Origin: Bacteroidales bacterium
Lineage (GTDB): Bacteria > Bacteroidota > Bacteroidia > Bacteroidales > UBA4417
Direction of reading: 5' to 3'
Assembly: GCA_016707705.1 (NCBI GenBank)
Contig: JADJHD010000001.1
Span: forward strand, 62,001 to 126,000
Length of the DNA: 64,000 nucleotides
Shown in pieces: positions 10,128-17,880 of the stretch. The translations under genes were made by a program, and so were the position numbers. The number at the start of each line of letters is the position of its first letter. Position 1 is the first letter of the stretch. The notes under the pieces were generated by a model, which was not told where the DNA came from, did no database searches, and saw only the letters and a list, made by a program, of their open reading frames with translations.

Positions 10128-10883
10128 TCAGAATCCTATCATCAGAAGCAATGCAAATCCTCCGATCAGCAGACTCATGACATTCATCATAAAACTCAGC
10201 AGGAATGCTCCACTGGGTTTGAAATAGGCCTTGCAGGTTAGAAGCAGAAAGAATGCTTCTCCAACCAAAGCCAGGATTTCTCCGGCTATTATTGCTGCTC
10301 CGAGATTGAGGAAAAGTGGAAATACAAACCATAGCATTGGTAGGGTAATCAGATTGCCCAGAATGACAAAAAATAGAATTTTAAGCGGTTTTCTGGCCAA
10401 TTTCAGGTAGACGAATGCTACCATCAGCTCAAGTGCAAGTGTCAGCAAAAGTGCCTTCAGAAAGGTAGCCCATAGAGTCGAATCCTTCATAAAGGGAGTA
10501 ACGTCCTTTACTTCCAGCTTGTCATCATACACTGTAAGTTCATATATCGAATTGAAGCTTTCGTCCTCAAATACATTACTGGACCTCATAGTGTCATCAA
10601 ACTGAATTACAATTTTATGATAATCCCGGTAACCATAAGCCATGGATGAAGCCTTATCCCGACTGATGTTGAATCCCTGTGGTCCCTTGCGATCCAAAGT
10701 ATCGAAAACATTGAACACCTTGAATTCACTTTCCAGTTGCCAGCCCTTCTCCACTTTTACAGGATGTGTGGTCTTGTATATAAGTTTGAACTTCATTGAA
10801 GGTTTTGGGCCTGCATCTGCTATTGCACCATAGGAAATTATATCGGCCAGCAGGATAGTAATGAGAAAACGAAAAAAATGCAT
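10128..10883 (-). CDS. Membrane protein with N-terminal signal and periplasmic domain, unknown function
   Basis: 251 residues from the ATG at 10881-10883. This start is preferred over an in-frame one 81 nt upstream because it gives a clean signal-like N-terminus (MHFFRFLITILLADIISYGA). Residues about 25-145 form a soluble, charged domain that should face the periplasm. Four hydrophobic segments fill the C-terminal half, ending in FALLLMIGF. It is followed by the four-helix protein at 9632, likely in one transcript. No known family is recognised. Confidence 0.6.
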   Translation of the reverse strand: MHFFRFLITILLADIISYGAIADAGPKPSMKFKLIYKTTHPVKVEKGWQLESEFKVFNVFDTLDRKGPQGFNISRDKASSMAYGYRDYHKIVIQFDDTMRSSNVFEDESFNSIYELTVYDDKLEVKDVTPFMKDSTLWATFLKALLLTLALELMVAFVYLKLARKPLKILFFVILGNLITLPMLWFVFPLFLNLGAAIIAGEILALVGEAFFLLLTCKAYFKPSGAFLLSFMMNVMSLLIGGFALLLMIGF

Positions 10884-10934
10884 CAGGACAGGGATTGCGT
10901 GTTCTAAAATTCGGTCTAAAATAAGTAAAAACAT

Positions 10935-11182
10935 TAAGAGAATGTCTAAAAATACTATTACCATAGGAATTCAGGAACCATCCGCCGGCGTGCTGACAGA
11001 ATCCAGAAGACAGCCATATGACAAGACAGGAGATGGAATAGTTTTCCAACTAATTATTCCATTATTATTCTGACTACTGACTACTGTCTTCTGTCTTCTG
11101 ACTTCTGTCCGCCGGCTGGCGGATGACTACTGACTTCTTTTGGATACTTCCTTTTAATGTTTTTAGACAATCTCTAAACATC
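10935..11182. repeat. MITE-like element, copy 1 (about 0.25 kb, imperfect terminal inverted repeats)
   Basis: The left end reads AGAGAATGTCTAAAAATAC and the right end (11153-11175, read on the other strand) AGAGATTGTCTAAAAACAT. Inside are CAGAATCCAGAAGACAG on the left and CTGTCTTCTGTCTTCTG on the right, which can pair into a long imperfect hairpin, plus a GC-rich palindrome at 11108-11123. There is no ORF of note. A related element lies at 12536-12730. The boundaries are approximate. Confidence 0.5.
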
Positions 11183-11211
11183 TTATACCTTTGTTGTGTT
11201 CACATCATGTC

Positions 11212-11919
11212 ATGGAATCATATATTTTATCGAAATCCACCTATATCAGGGGACTGCAATGTCATAAATCCCTCTATCTGAACCGTCACCGGCCTTATCT
11301 GAGAGATAAGCTCAGCGAGGAACAACTGGCCAAATTTGCCAGGGGACATCAGGTGGGCAAGATCGCTCAGCAGCTGTTTCCCGGAGGCATTGAGGTTCCC
11401 CGTCCCGGGAAAGTTGCAGCTCAGAAAACTGCGGATTTGATCACTGAAGGATGTCCCATTATTTATGAAGCCTGCTTTATTCATAATGAGGTGATTGTTG
11501 CATTGGATATTCTTGTTAAGGATGATTTGGGATGGAAGGCATATGAGGTAAAGAGCAGCGGACAATTAAGCGAAACCTATTTCAGGGATGCACGACTTCA
11601 GCGTTATGTAATTGAAGGTTCCGGACTCTCATTGCAATCATTCCATCTGATACATCGGGATCTTGAGAAGGATCTGGACGAAAACATTCCACTTTCTGAT
11701 TTGTTTCTCTTTACAGAACTGGAACCCGCCAATGATGAGCTGATGTCGGGAATTGAAAACGACCTCCAGCTAATGAAGGAGGTACTGCTTCAGCCTAAAT
11801 CACCATCAGTAGTGCCCGGATCTCAGTGCATGAAACCCTATCCCTGCGATTTCAGGACGGTATGCTGGAAATATCTGACTGAAGGTGACAGGGATAACTT
11901 ACTCAACCTAAATCTTTAG
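11212..11919 (+). CDS. Stand-alone Cas4-like PD-(D/E)XK nuclease-family protein
   Basis: 235 residues from the ATG at 11212; an in-frame TTG 21 nt upstream is less likely. The nuclease core is readable: Glu86, Asp99 in VALDIL, and Glu112-x-Lys114 in YEVKSS, the pattern of RecB/Cas4-type PD-(D/E)XK enzymes. One N-terminal Cys (Cys17 in LQCHKSLYL) and three C-terminal ones (Cys206, Cys212, Cys218) would form a Cas4/AddB-like 4Fe-4S site. The N-terminal SKSTYIRGLQC resembles the start of DUF2779 proteins, but the downstream DUF2779 part is absent. There is no cas gene nearby. It is followed after 3 nt by a cyclase gene, and both are bracketed by MITE-like repeats. DNA processing is a family-level inference. 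Confidence 0.7.
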   Translation: MESYILSKSTYIRGLQCHKSLYLNRHRPYLRDKLSEEQLAKFARGHQVGKIAQQLFPGGIEVPRPGKVAAQKTADLITEGCPIIYEACFIHNEVIVALDILVKDDLGWKAYEVKSSGQLSETYFRDARLQRYVIEGSGLSLQSFHLIHRDLEKDLDENIPLSDLFLFTELEPANDELMSGIENDLQLMKEVLLQPKSPSVVPGSQCMKPYPCDFRTVCWKYLTEGDRDNLLNLNL

Positions 11920-11922
11920 CCC

Positions 11923-12537
11923 ATGCCACTTATCGACTTGTCGCATGAAATTCTCGACAGTATGCCAGTGTTTCCGGGTGAAAAGTCACCATCACTGCTA
12001 AAGGATGTTCTTCCTGAAGATGCCGGCTATGTTACCTTCAGGCTTGAATCAAATATGCATACCGGAACTCATATCGACGCACCTTATCACGCAAAGGCTG
12101 ATGAAAAACCTGTGGGTTCCTACCCGCTCTCTCATTTTACAGGTCAGGCTCGTGTGATTGACGTCAGAGGAAAAACCAGAATTCATATGCGTCCTGAATG
12201 GAATGAACTGTTCAGGGATTATAAATTCATTCTTTTTTGTACTGGTCATTCATCTCTCTGGGGAAAGCCTGAGTATTATGCCAGCTATCCTGTTTTCGAC
12301 GATGAAATTGCAGAAGCGTTGAAAGCCAATAAAGTCAGAATTGCAGGATTTGATTCTCCATCACCTGATGCTGCACCCTACAAATTCCACAGCATATTCC
12401 TCCAGGGTGAACGATTCCTGGTCGAGAATCTCTGCAACCTTGAAGAGTTGATTGAAATCAGAAAGTTTGATTTTTGCGCATTCCCACTGAAGCTTCAGGC
12501 AGAAGCTTCATTAATTAGGGCAGTGGCGAAATACTGA
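11923..12537 (+). CDS. Cyclase-family (kynurenine-formamidase-like) metal-dependent hydrolase
   Basis: 204 residues, close to the family norm. The metal-binding signature HTGTHIDAPYH is at 46-56 (His46, His50, Asp52, His56), as in the putative cyclase/KynB family (PF04199). These enzymes hydrolyse amide or related bonds in small molecules with Zn or Mn. There is no signal peptide, so it is cytoplasmic. It starts 3 nt after the Cas4-like gene, so the two are translated from one message, although a common pathway is not evident. Without kyn genes nearby, N-formylkynurenine is only one of several possible substrates. Confidence 0.8.
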   Translation: MPLIDLSHEILDSMPVFPGEKSPSLLKDVLPEDAGYVTFRLESNMHTGTHIDAPYHAKADEKPVGSYPLSHFTGQARVIDVRGKTRIHMRPEWNELFRDYKFILFCTGHSSLWGKPEYYASYPVFDDEIAEALKANKVRIAGFDSPSPDAAPYKFHSIFLQGERFLVENLCNLEELIEIRKFDFCAFPLKLQAEASLIRAVAKY

Positions 12538-12730
12538 GAGACTGTCTAAAAATGTTATGTCTGAAGAATTCATCCAATAGGCGGCGGACAGGAGACAGAA
12601 TATGGGAGTAATCCGCCGGCTGGCGGACAGGAGCCAAATAATGGTTCTGTTTTCTCAATTCTGACTTCTGAATTCTGACTTCTGACTACTATCTTACCTC
12701 ATTTTAGCAATTTTAGTCAGTTTCTGAGTT
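12536..12730. repeat. MITE-like element, copy 2 (about 0.2 kb)
   Basis: It begins AGAGACTGTCTAAAAATG, nearly the same as the left end of the element at 10935. It has the same internal order: GACAGGAG-rich left part, GC-rich palindrome at 12612-12627, then CTGACTTCTGACTACT on the right. The right end (AATTTTAGTCAGTTTCT) is a poorer inverted match. It overlaps the cyclase stop codon and reaches the end of the thioredoxin gene. No gene is seen in it. Confidence 0.45.
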
Positions 12731-13844
12731 ATTTCAGAAGTTGTTCCAGTTTGGCTTCCAGAGCTTCACCCCTGAGTTTCTTGGCTACTATCTTGCCTTG
12801 CTTGTCAACTAGAACTGTATAGGGGATAGATGTTACTCCATAGGCCAACGCACCTTCCGATTTCCAGTATTTCAGATCGCTGACATGGTTAGGCCAGGTA
12901 AGCTTGTCCATTGCAATTGCTTTGAGCCAGCTTTCACGGTCCTTATCTAGGGATACGCTGAATACTTCGAATCCTTTATCATGGTACTTGGCATAGGCCT
13001 TAACAACGTTGGGGTTTTCCTTTCTGCAGGGGCCACACCATGATGCCCAGAAATCAATCAGAACTACCTTGCCCTTAAGGGATGAAAGACTACGCATGGT
13101 GCCTTCAGGATCACTCAGGTTAATATCAGGAGCCATGGAGCCTACAGCAGTTTTGCGTTCTGATTCTACCTGGGTATGATATTGCTGAATGTAGGTGTTG
13201 TAAGGATAATTGGTATAGAGGTTTCTTTCAAGTATGTCGATAACCGGAAAATCATTGCTCATATCAAATTTGTCCTGTACGAAAATCCAGGCAAGAGAAA
13301 CGGGATTAGCTTCAAACTCTTTCGTCAGCATTACTTTCTGCAGTGAGTCGTTCTGCATAAAGGATGCAATCACAATTGCTGACAGGGAGTCACGTGATGG
13401 TGAAGTCTGGATGGTATTGTAAAAGGAATTGAGACTGTCGCGCTTCAGATCAAAAACATGCAGATTTCTGATCAAATGATAAAGGAATTCAGTATGCTTG
13501 CTTCCGCTGATATTGGCATCAACACCTAGTTTTTCGCCTGTTGTCGAAAGAGTTAGATTTTCACCGGGTGAAAGGATAAGCATGAGATAATTGTTTTCCT
13601 CAAGCCTGAGTTTGTAAATATTGGTTTTGCTGACCGGAGCCTTGAGCTCAAATTTGCCATCCTCATCAATGGGTGCTGCGGCATAATCTTCTGAACCTGC
13701 CTGGCTAAGAGTGTCAAGATAAATCATAGTTGATGCACCCTTGTATGCCAATTTCCCTTTAATGGTAACCATATCAGAGATTTGAGCCAGGGCTGACAGA
13801 CTTGCAAGTGCCAGGAATATAAGTGTGATTGACAGTGATTTCAT
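12729..13844 (-). CDS. TlpA-family thiol-disulfide oxidoreductase with DUF4369-like N-terminal domain
   Basis: 371 residues with a signal peptide (1-20, ending SALAQ). Residues about 25-120 look like the DUF4369 beta domain found in Bacteroidota. A helical linker follows, then a thioredoxin fold from about 235 with FWASWCGPC (Cys270, Cys273) and the cis-Pro segment TSIPYTVLVD. It would reduce or shuffle disulfides in periplasmic proteins or take part in cytochrome maturation or redox stress. It stands alone on the minus strand between a repeat element and the patatin gene. Close paralogs are usually many per genome in this phylum, so the exact partner is unknown. Confidence 0.88.
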   Translation of the reverse strand: MKSLSITLIFLALASLSALAQISDMVTIKGKLAYKGASTMIYLDTLSQAGSEDYAAAPIDEDGKFELKAPVSKTNIYKLRLEENNYLMLILSPGENLTLSTTGEKLGVDANISGSKHTEFLYHLIRNLHVFDLKRDSLNSFYNTIQTSPSRDSLSAIVIASFMQNDSLQKVMLTKEFEANPVSLAWIFVQDKFDMSNDFPVIDILERNLYTNYPYNTYIQQYHTQVESERKTAVGSMAPDINLSDPEGTMRSLSSLKGKVVLIDFWASWCGPCRKENPNVVKAYAKYHDKGFEVFSVSLDKDRESWLKAIAMDKLTWPNHVSDLKYWKSEGALAYGVTSIPYTVLVDKQGKIVAKKLRGEALEAKLEQLLK

Positions 13845-13939
13845 CGGAAGAGATCAGGTGTTTGTAAGGTTATAACTTCGGCTGACAAAGATAGTATAAA
13901 TAGATTATGGGTTTTCTTATCCTTAGCGGTCAATAGTTG

Positions 13940-13988
13940 CAAAGCCTCTGAAAAAGAAAAAAGAGCATTTTCAAATTCAGAGGCTTTG
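13940..13988. terminator. 12-bp hairpin between the patatin and TlpA genes
   Basis: CAAAGCCTCTGA (13940-13951) is the exact inverted complement of TCAGAGGCTTTG (13977-13988), with a 25-nt loop. It lies downstream of the minus-strand patatin stop. No long U-tract follows on the minus strand, so intrinsic termination is plausible but not certain. Confidence 0.4.
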
Positions 13989-14045
13989 TTTTAAAAAAAG
14001 CTAAAACTAATTTGATTCAAAGCTAATTGCTTTGGAAGCCGCCAT

Positions 14046-15086
14046 TTACTTATTGGCAATCAGCAAGTCAGCCAGGTTGCTAAGCAATTTTTCATTGTCT
14101 GACACAAACCGCATTCCTGCTTCTTTCAACTTGCCCATATTCTCTGGAGAAGCATTGTCCATTGCTGCATCCGCGGGTTCACGTTGCGGTTCAAGCCTGT
14201 AGTAATCAGATTGTTCAGGAGGAGTAATGGTCCCAAACATTTGCTGCAACTGGTAGTTGACAGTTTCAGAGTTCCCCGACATCAGGATATCAATCAGAGG
14301 CATCAACCAACCAACAACTCCCCAGTCTTTTGCCTGATTATAATCGTATGGGTTTCCTTTTGATCCTGTTCCGATGGAAATAATCACCATTTCCTTTGCC
14401 ATGGGTTTATCCACCTTTCCGGGATGCTGTAGCTTTGTTGCAAAGTCCAGGGTTCTGGCTTCGGCATAAGCACACATAGACGGGTTATTGGCAAATACAC
14501 CTCCATCAATAAGGTAATATGGAGTTCCATACATTGACTTTACCCTGGCAGTCTCAAAGTAAGTAGGGGCAGCCGAGGTAGCTCTTGCAACATCCCTGAC
14601 ATAGAAATCCCGCAAATCATTATTTACTGCATCAGCCTGGTTAAAAAACACTGCCTTGCGCTTAAATATGTCATAAGCTGTTATGATACAGGGCTTCAGC
14701 AATTGACTTAGCTTGGTGTCACCCATATAATCCAGAAGTGATTCTTCCAGATGAGCTGCTGAATATTTTTCATCACTCAAACTCATTCCACTTCTCATTT
14801 TATGCCAGAAGGAAACATCAAATATTTCATGTCCGCGTTCCAGATAAAGGTCAACAGCCTGCTGAGCAGTAAACTTCGGACGACCATCAGATCCCGGTAT
14901 AAGATAGATGCAGCTTAATATGCCTCCTGTACTCGTGCCGGCTATCATATCAAAATAATCACTCAGGCGGGCATGAACACCTTCCTTTTCCTGAAGTTTG
15001 GTTTCTAGATGTGCCAGAATTACTCCTGGTAATATGCCACGGATTCCTCCTCCGTCAATGGATAATATTGTTACTTTCTTTGCCAT
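14046..15086 (-). CDS. Patatin-like phospholipase
   Basis: 346 residues from the ATG at 15084-15086; a GTG 27 nt upstream adds only a few residues and is less likely. The patatin set is complete: oxyanion-hole GGGIRG near the N-terminus, nucleophile Ser52 in GTSTGG, and the dyad Asp194 in LIDGGVFANN. There is no signal peptide. It would hydrolyse acyl esters of phospholipids or other lipids. It stands alone: no nucleotidyltransferase (CBASS) or other defence gene flanks it, so a housekeeping lipase role is more likely than abortive infection. Closest in style to the CapV/plant-patatin branch with a complete C-terminal domain. Confidence 0.9.
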   Translation of the reverse strand: MAKKVTILSIDGGGIRGILPGVILAHLETKLQEKEGVHARLSDYFDMIAGTSTGGILSCIYLIPGSDGRPKFTAQQAVDLYLERGHEIFDVSFWHKMRSGMSLSDEKYSAAHLEESLLDYMGDTKLSQLLKPCIITAYDIFKRKAVFFNQADAVNNDLRDFYVRDVARATSAAPTYFETARVKSMYGTPYYLIDGGVFANNPSMCAYAEARTLDFATKLQHPGKVDKPMAKEMVIISIGTGSKGNPYDYNQAKDWGVVGWLMPLIDILMSGNSETVNYQLQQMFGTITPPEQSDYYRLEPQREPADAAMDNASPENMGKLKEAGMRFVSDNEKLLSNLADLLIANK

Positions 15087-15490
15087 TTTCTCAGATTTTA
15101 AAAGAGTTAACACTGAATGACTATATCTATATATATAGATTTAACAATTCAATTCTTGCTTTGTTCTGCGTGAAAAACGGATGCCAGAGCTTCATTACTT
15201 CTTAGATCTAATAAGGCAAGTTGGCAAAATGGAGGTTGTTTTGTATGATATGGATAATGAGACTTTTGTGAAAGCGTTCAGTAGGGAAGAGGTGGTGTGC
15301 ATGCAAATTCTGCTTTATTCCAGAGAAGAAGTTTTCACTTGTTAATGATAAAATAATCCTATTGCTAACTATTGGATTTGCAGACATATGTGAGTCAATT
15401 AAGTTTATACTTGCTAATTTTCTAATGTTTGCACTTTAATTGTGAGTATTTTTGCCCCGTTTATAATTAACTAACTAATACTTGCATTTA
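15087..15490. other. Intergenic region, AT-rich, divergent promoter space
   Basis: About 400 nt separate the divergent patatin and DUF4914-like genes. It begins with an alternating TATATCTATATATATAGAT stretch at 15120-15140. One open frame of 54 codons (15181-15345, +, starting MPELHYFLDLIRQ) is present; it has no clear ribosome site or known relative and may be chance. No other gene, RNA or hairpin is seen. Confidence 0.4.
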
Positions 15491-17416
15491 ATGGTAAAAA
15501 TTGATATATTAGGAAATTATGCTAATTTCCTTCCTCCCAATGTGACCGAACTTCTCGAAAATTGCAAGGACTATACAGTATTCAACACTACGGATGAATT
15601 GCTTGCTTCATCAATGGGCAATTCTGAATCGCAGGTTTATGAGGTTGAATATGACATCCCTGGTTCAGGTAAGTACACCGAGGCCATTATCCATAAAGTC
15701 AGAAACGGAATTTCGGCTAATTTCACTGATCCTTATATGCGTCGCCGTGATCCTGACACCATGGTGATTGCCGATTCGCTTCCAACTGACAAGGTACGTT
15801 TCGCGGATAAATTTGGCTATCCTTTTGTCCAGCTTCAGGAAGAAACTTTTGAATGGCTCAGGCAGCAATCTCTTGCAGTTTTTCTTTTTCAGGCTGGTCC
15901 TGATCCAATGGGCGTTGGTGGAATTGCCATCGTGCCTGACAACGCAGCTTTCTTTGCTCTGGGATTGGCAATGCTTCAGAAGATGATTCCCTTCAACAGC
16001 ATTCCTCAAGGCTTCATTATTGAATCAGTTGTTTTCGTTGCTCCTACATTCCGGCATACCCATTTTAATGGCAAGCAGATTGTAGTTCACAATAGAACCG
16101 AATCAGTTCATGAGGTATATTCCTACAATCTGTATCCTGGTCCGAGTGCAAAGAAGGGATTGTATGCAGTGCTCCTCGATAAGGGTGAAAAGGAGAACTG
16201 GATTACCGCTCATTGCTCTGCAGTTCAGGTTTCCAGTCCATACGATAATATTACCACCTTCATGCATGAGGGAGCTTCCGGAGGCGGAAAGAGTGAGATG
16301 CTTGGTCATATTGTCCGTGAACCTGAAGGACAGGTTTTGATCGGACAGAATCTCCAAACAGGGGAGAGGAGATTGATTTCGATTCCTCAGTTCTGCACTT
16401 TCAGTCCGGTAGCTGATGATATGGCTCTCTGCCATCCTTCCATCCAAAAGCATAATGGAAAGTTATCCATAATTGACGGGGAGAACTCATGGTTTATCCG
16501 TGTTGATGGTGTTAAGGATTATGGAGATGATCCATTTCTTGAAAAGCTCTCCATCAAGGTTAAAAGCCCGCTTTTATTCCTGAATATTGAAACTCAGCCC
16601 GGATGCACTGCTTTAATCTGGGACCATACCGAAGATTCTCCGGGCAAAAAATGCCCCAATCCAAGGTTCATTGTCCCTCGCGACATAGTTCCGGGAATTG
16701 TCAACGGTCCCGTAAAGGTTGACGTTAGAAGCTTTGGGGTGCGCACACCGCCCTTTACCCAGCAGAATCCATCCTATGGAATAATCGGACTTTTCCATAT
16801 CCTGCCGCCTGCATTAGCCTGGTTATGGCGTCTCGTAGCACCCAGGGGATATGCAAACCCCAGCATTATTGGAACTGATGCTATGGAGAGTGAAGGAGTG
16901 GGTTCCTACTGGCCTTTTGCAACCGGTGAAATGATTCCACATGCAAATATGCTTCTGGAACAGATTGCCCGGACTCCACGCACACGTTTTACCCTGACTC
17001 CGAATCAACATATAGGTGTATGGAAAGTAGGCTTCAAGCCTCAGCTTTTCATGCGTGAGTATCTTACACGAAGGGGCAATGCCAAACTGCGCAGCGATCA
17101 GTACCAGCCTGCTCGTTGTCCGCTTCTGGGCTATGAGCTCAACTATGTTACCATCGAAGGTGCAAAGATACCTTCACGCTTTCTGAAGGTATACAAACAA
17201 CCAGAGGTGGGTTTTGAGGGCTATGATGCGGGTGCACACCTACTTTATGAATTCTTCAGGGAACAACTGATGAAATACTACAAGCCGGAACTGTCGAAAA
17301 TGGGCAGGGAAATCATCGAGATATGCCTTGCTGGTGGCAGCGTTGAAGAGTATACCAGGATTCTCCCGATGGATTATCAGTACGCCTTTAATCACCTTGA
17401 ATCGGAAGAGATATAA
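15491..17416 (+). CDS. Large P-loop protein of unknown function (DUF4914-like)
   Basis: 641 residues from the ATG at 15491; an in-frame TTG 9 nt upstream is unlikely. The key feature is a Walker A-like loop, GASGGGKS, at 261-268, preceded by a beta-rich region. Placement in the second half of a 640-residue protein resembles the kinase loop of phosphoenolpyruvate carboxykinase or HPr kinase rather than a AAA or ABC ATPase. I recall this family as DUF4914, found in Bacteroides and Clostridium, with no assigned reaction. No signal peptide or membrane helix is evident. It is a single-gene unit whose stop abuts a hairpin serving the opposite strand. Nucleotide binding is a fair inference; the reaction is unknown. 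Confidence 0.7.
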   Translation: MVKIDILGNYANFLPPNVTELLENCKDYTVFNTTDELLASSMGNSESQVYEVEYDIPGSGKYTEAIIHKVRNGISANFTDPYMRRRDPDTMVIADSLPTDKVRFADKFGYPFVQLQEETFEWLRQQSLAVFLFQAGPDPMGVGGIAIVPDNAAFFALGLAMLQKMIPFNSIPQGFIIESVVFVAPTFRHTHFNGKQIVVHNRTESVHEVYSYNLYPGPSAKKGLYAVLLDKGEKENWITAHCSAVQVSSPYDNITTFMHEGASGGGKSEMLGHIVREPEGQVLIGQNLQTGERRLISIPQFCTFSPVADDMALCHPSIQKHNGKLSIIDGENSWFIRVDGVKDYGDDPFLEKLSIKVKSPLLFLNIETQPGCTALIWDHTEDSPGKKCPNPRFIVPRDIVPGIVNGPVKVDVRSFGVRTPPFTQQNPSYGIIGLFHILPPALAWLWRLVAPRGYANPSIIGTDAMESEGVGSYWPFATGEMIPHANMLLEQIARTPRTRFTLTPNQHIGVWKVGFKPQLFMREYLTRRGNAKLRSDQYQPARCPLLGYELNYVTIEGAKIPSRFLKVYKQPEVGFEGYDAGAHLLYEFFREQLMKYYKPELSKMGREIIEICLAGGSVEEYTRILPMDYQYAFNHLESEEI

Positions 17417-17421
17417 AAAAA

Positions 17422-17445
17422 GCAACCTGGAGAAATTCAGGTTGC
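17422..17445 (-). terminator. Intrinsic terminator at the end of the nuo transcript
   Basis: GCAACCTG (17422-17429) and CAGGTTGC (17438-17445) form an 8-bp stem with an 8-nt loop. Read on the minus strand it is followed by seven U residues (A-run at 17415-17421). It sits 32 nt beyond the stop of the last minus-strand gene of the nuo row. Confidence 0.75.
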
Positions 17446-17476
17446 CTTAATCTGGTGGTTGGTTGAGGTTGGTAAT

Positions 17477-17842
17477 TTACTCTTTATAATACCAGGCTGA
17501 TCCACCCGGTGTCATATTTTCTTTCGTTAACCAATATTGGTCAATGGAATAGCCAGTTTTCTGATCCCAGTAGTCAGGGGAAACCTTGCTGCCGTCAGGA
17601 GTGCTTAGCGACATCTCGTAAACGGCAATCACCGGATTGAATTCCAGATTAGTAACCCCAATGGTGAAGGTAGTCGGAGCATCTTCAGCTTCTTTCTTAT
17701 CCTCACTTACCTGGACTTCAAATTTATTGAATTCGAGCAGACTTTTCAGAAAACCGCAACGTTCGGACGAAATTCCTTTTTCGACGAGGGTACAACGGAT
17801 TCCGTTGATTTCTTCTACTGTATGTTTTGCTTTTAGAGGCAT
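17477..17842 (-). CDS. Small soluble protein at the distal end of the nuo operon, unknown function
   Basis: 121 residues from the ATG at 17840-17842 (MPLKAKHTVEEINGIRC); the frame extends 33 nt further upstream to another ATG. It is soluble and mixed alpha/beta with two cysteines (ING-IRC and SERC) in the N-terminal third and an aromatic-rich C-terminus (DYWDQ, DQYW, WYYKE). There is no membrane helix or signal. It begins 38 nt after the nuoN stop and ends just before a strong terminator, so it is probably the last gene of the complex I transcript. I do not recognise a family. A complex I assembly or accessory role is only guilt by association. Confidence 0.6.
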   Translation of the reverse strand: MPLKAKHTVEEINGIRCTLVEKGISSERCGFLKSLLEFNKFEVQVSEDKKEAEDAPTTFTIGVTNLEFNPVIAVYEMSLSTPDGSKVSPDYWDQKTGYSIDQYWLTKENMTPGGSAWYYKE

Positions 17843-17880
17843 AATGGTAATCTTTTCAGGAAAGGATGAATACAATCCGC

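Noticed and set aside
14046..15086. CBASS-type effector phospholipase
   Set aside because: The patatin protein fits, but no CD-NTase, ubiquitin-like or HORMA gene lies beside it.
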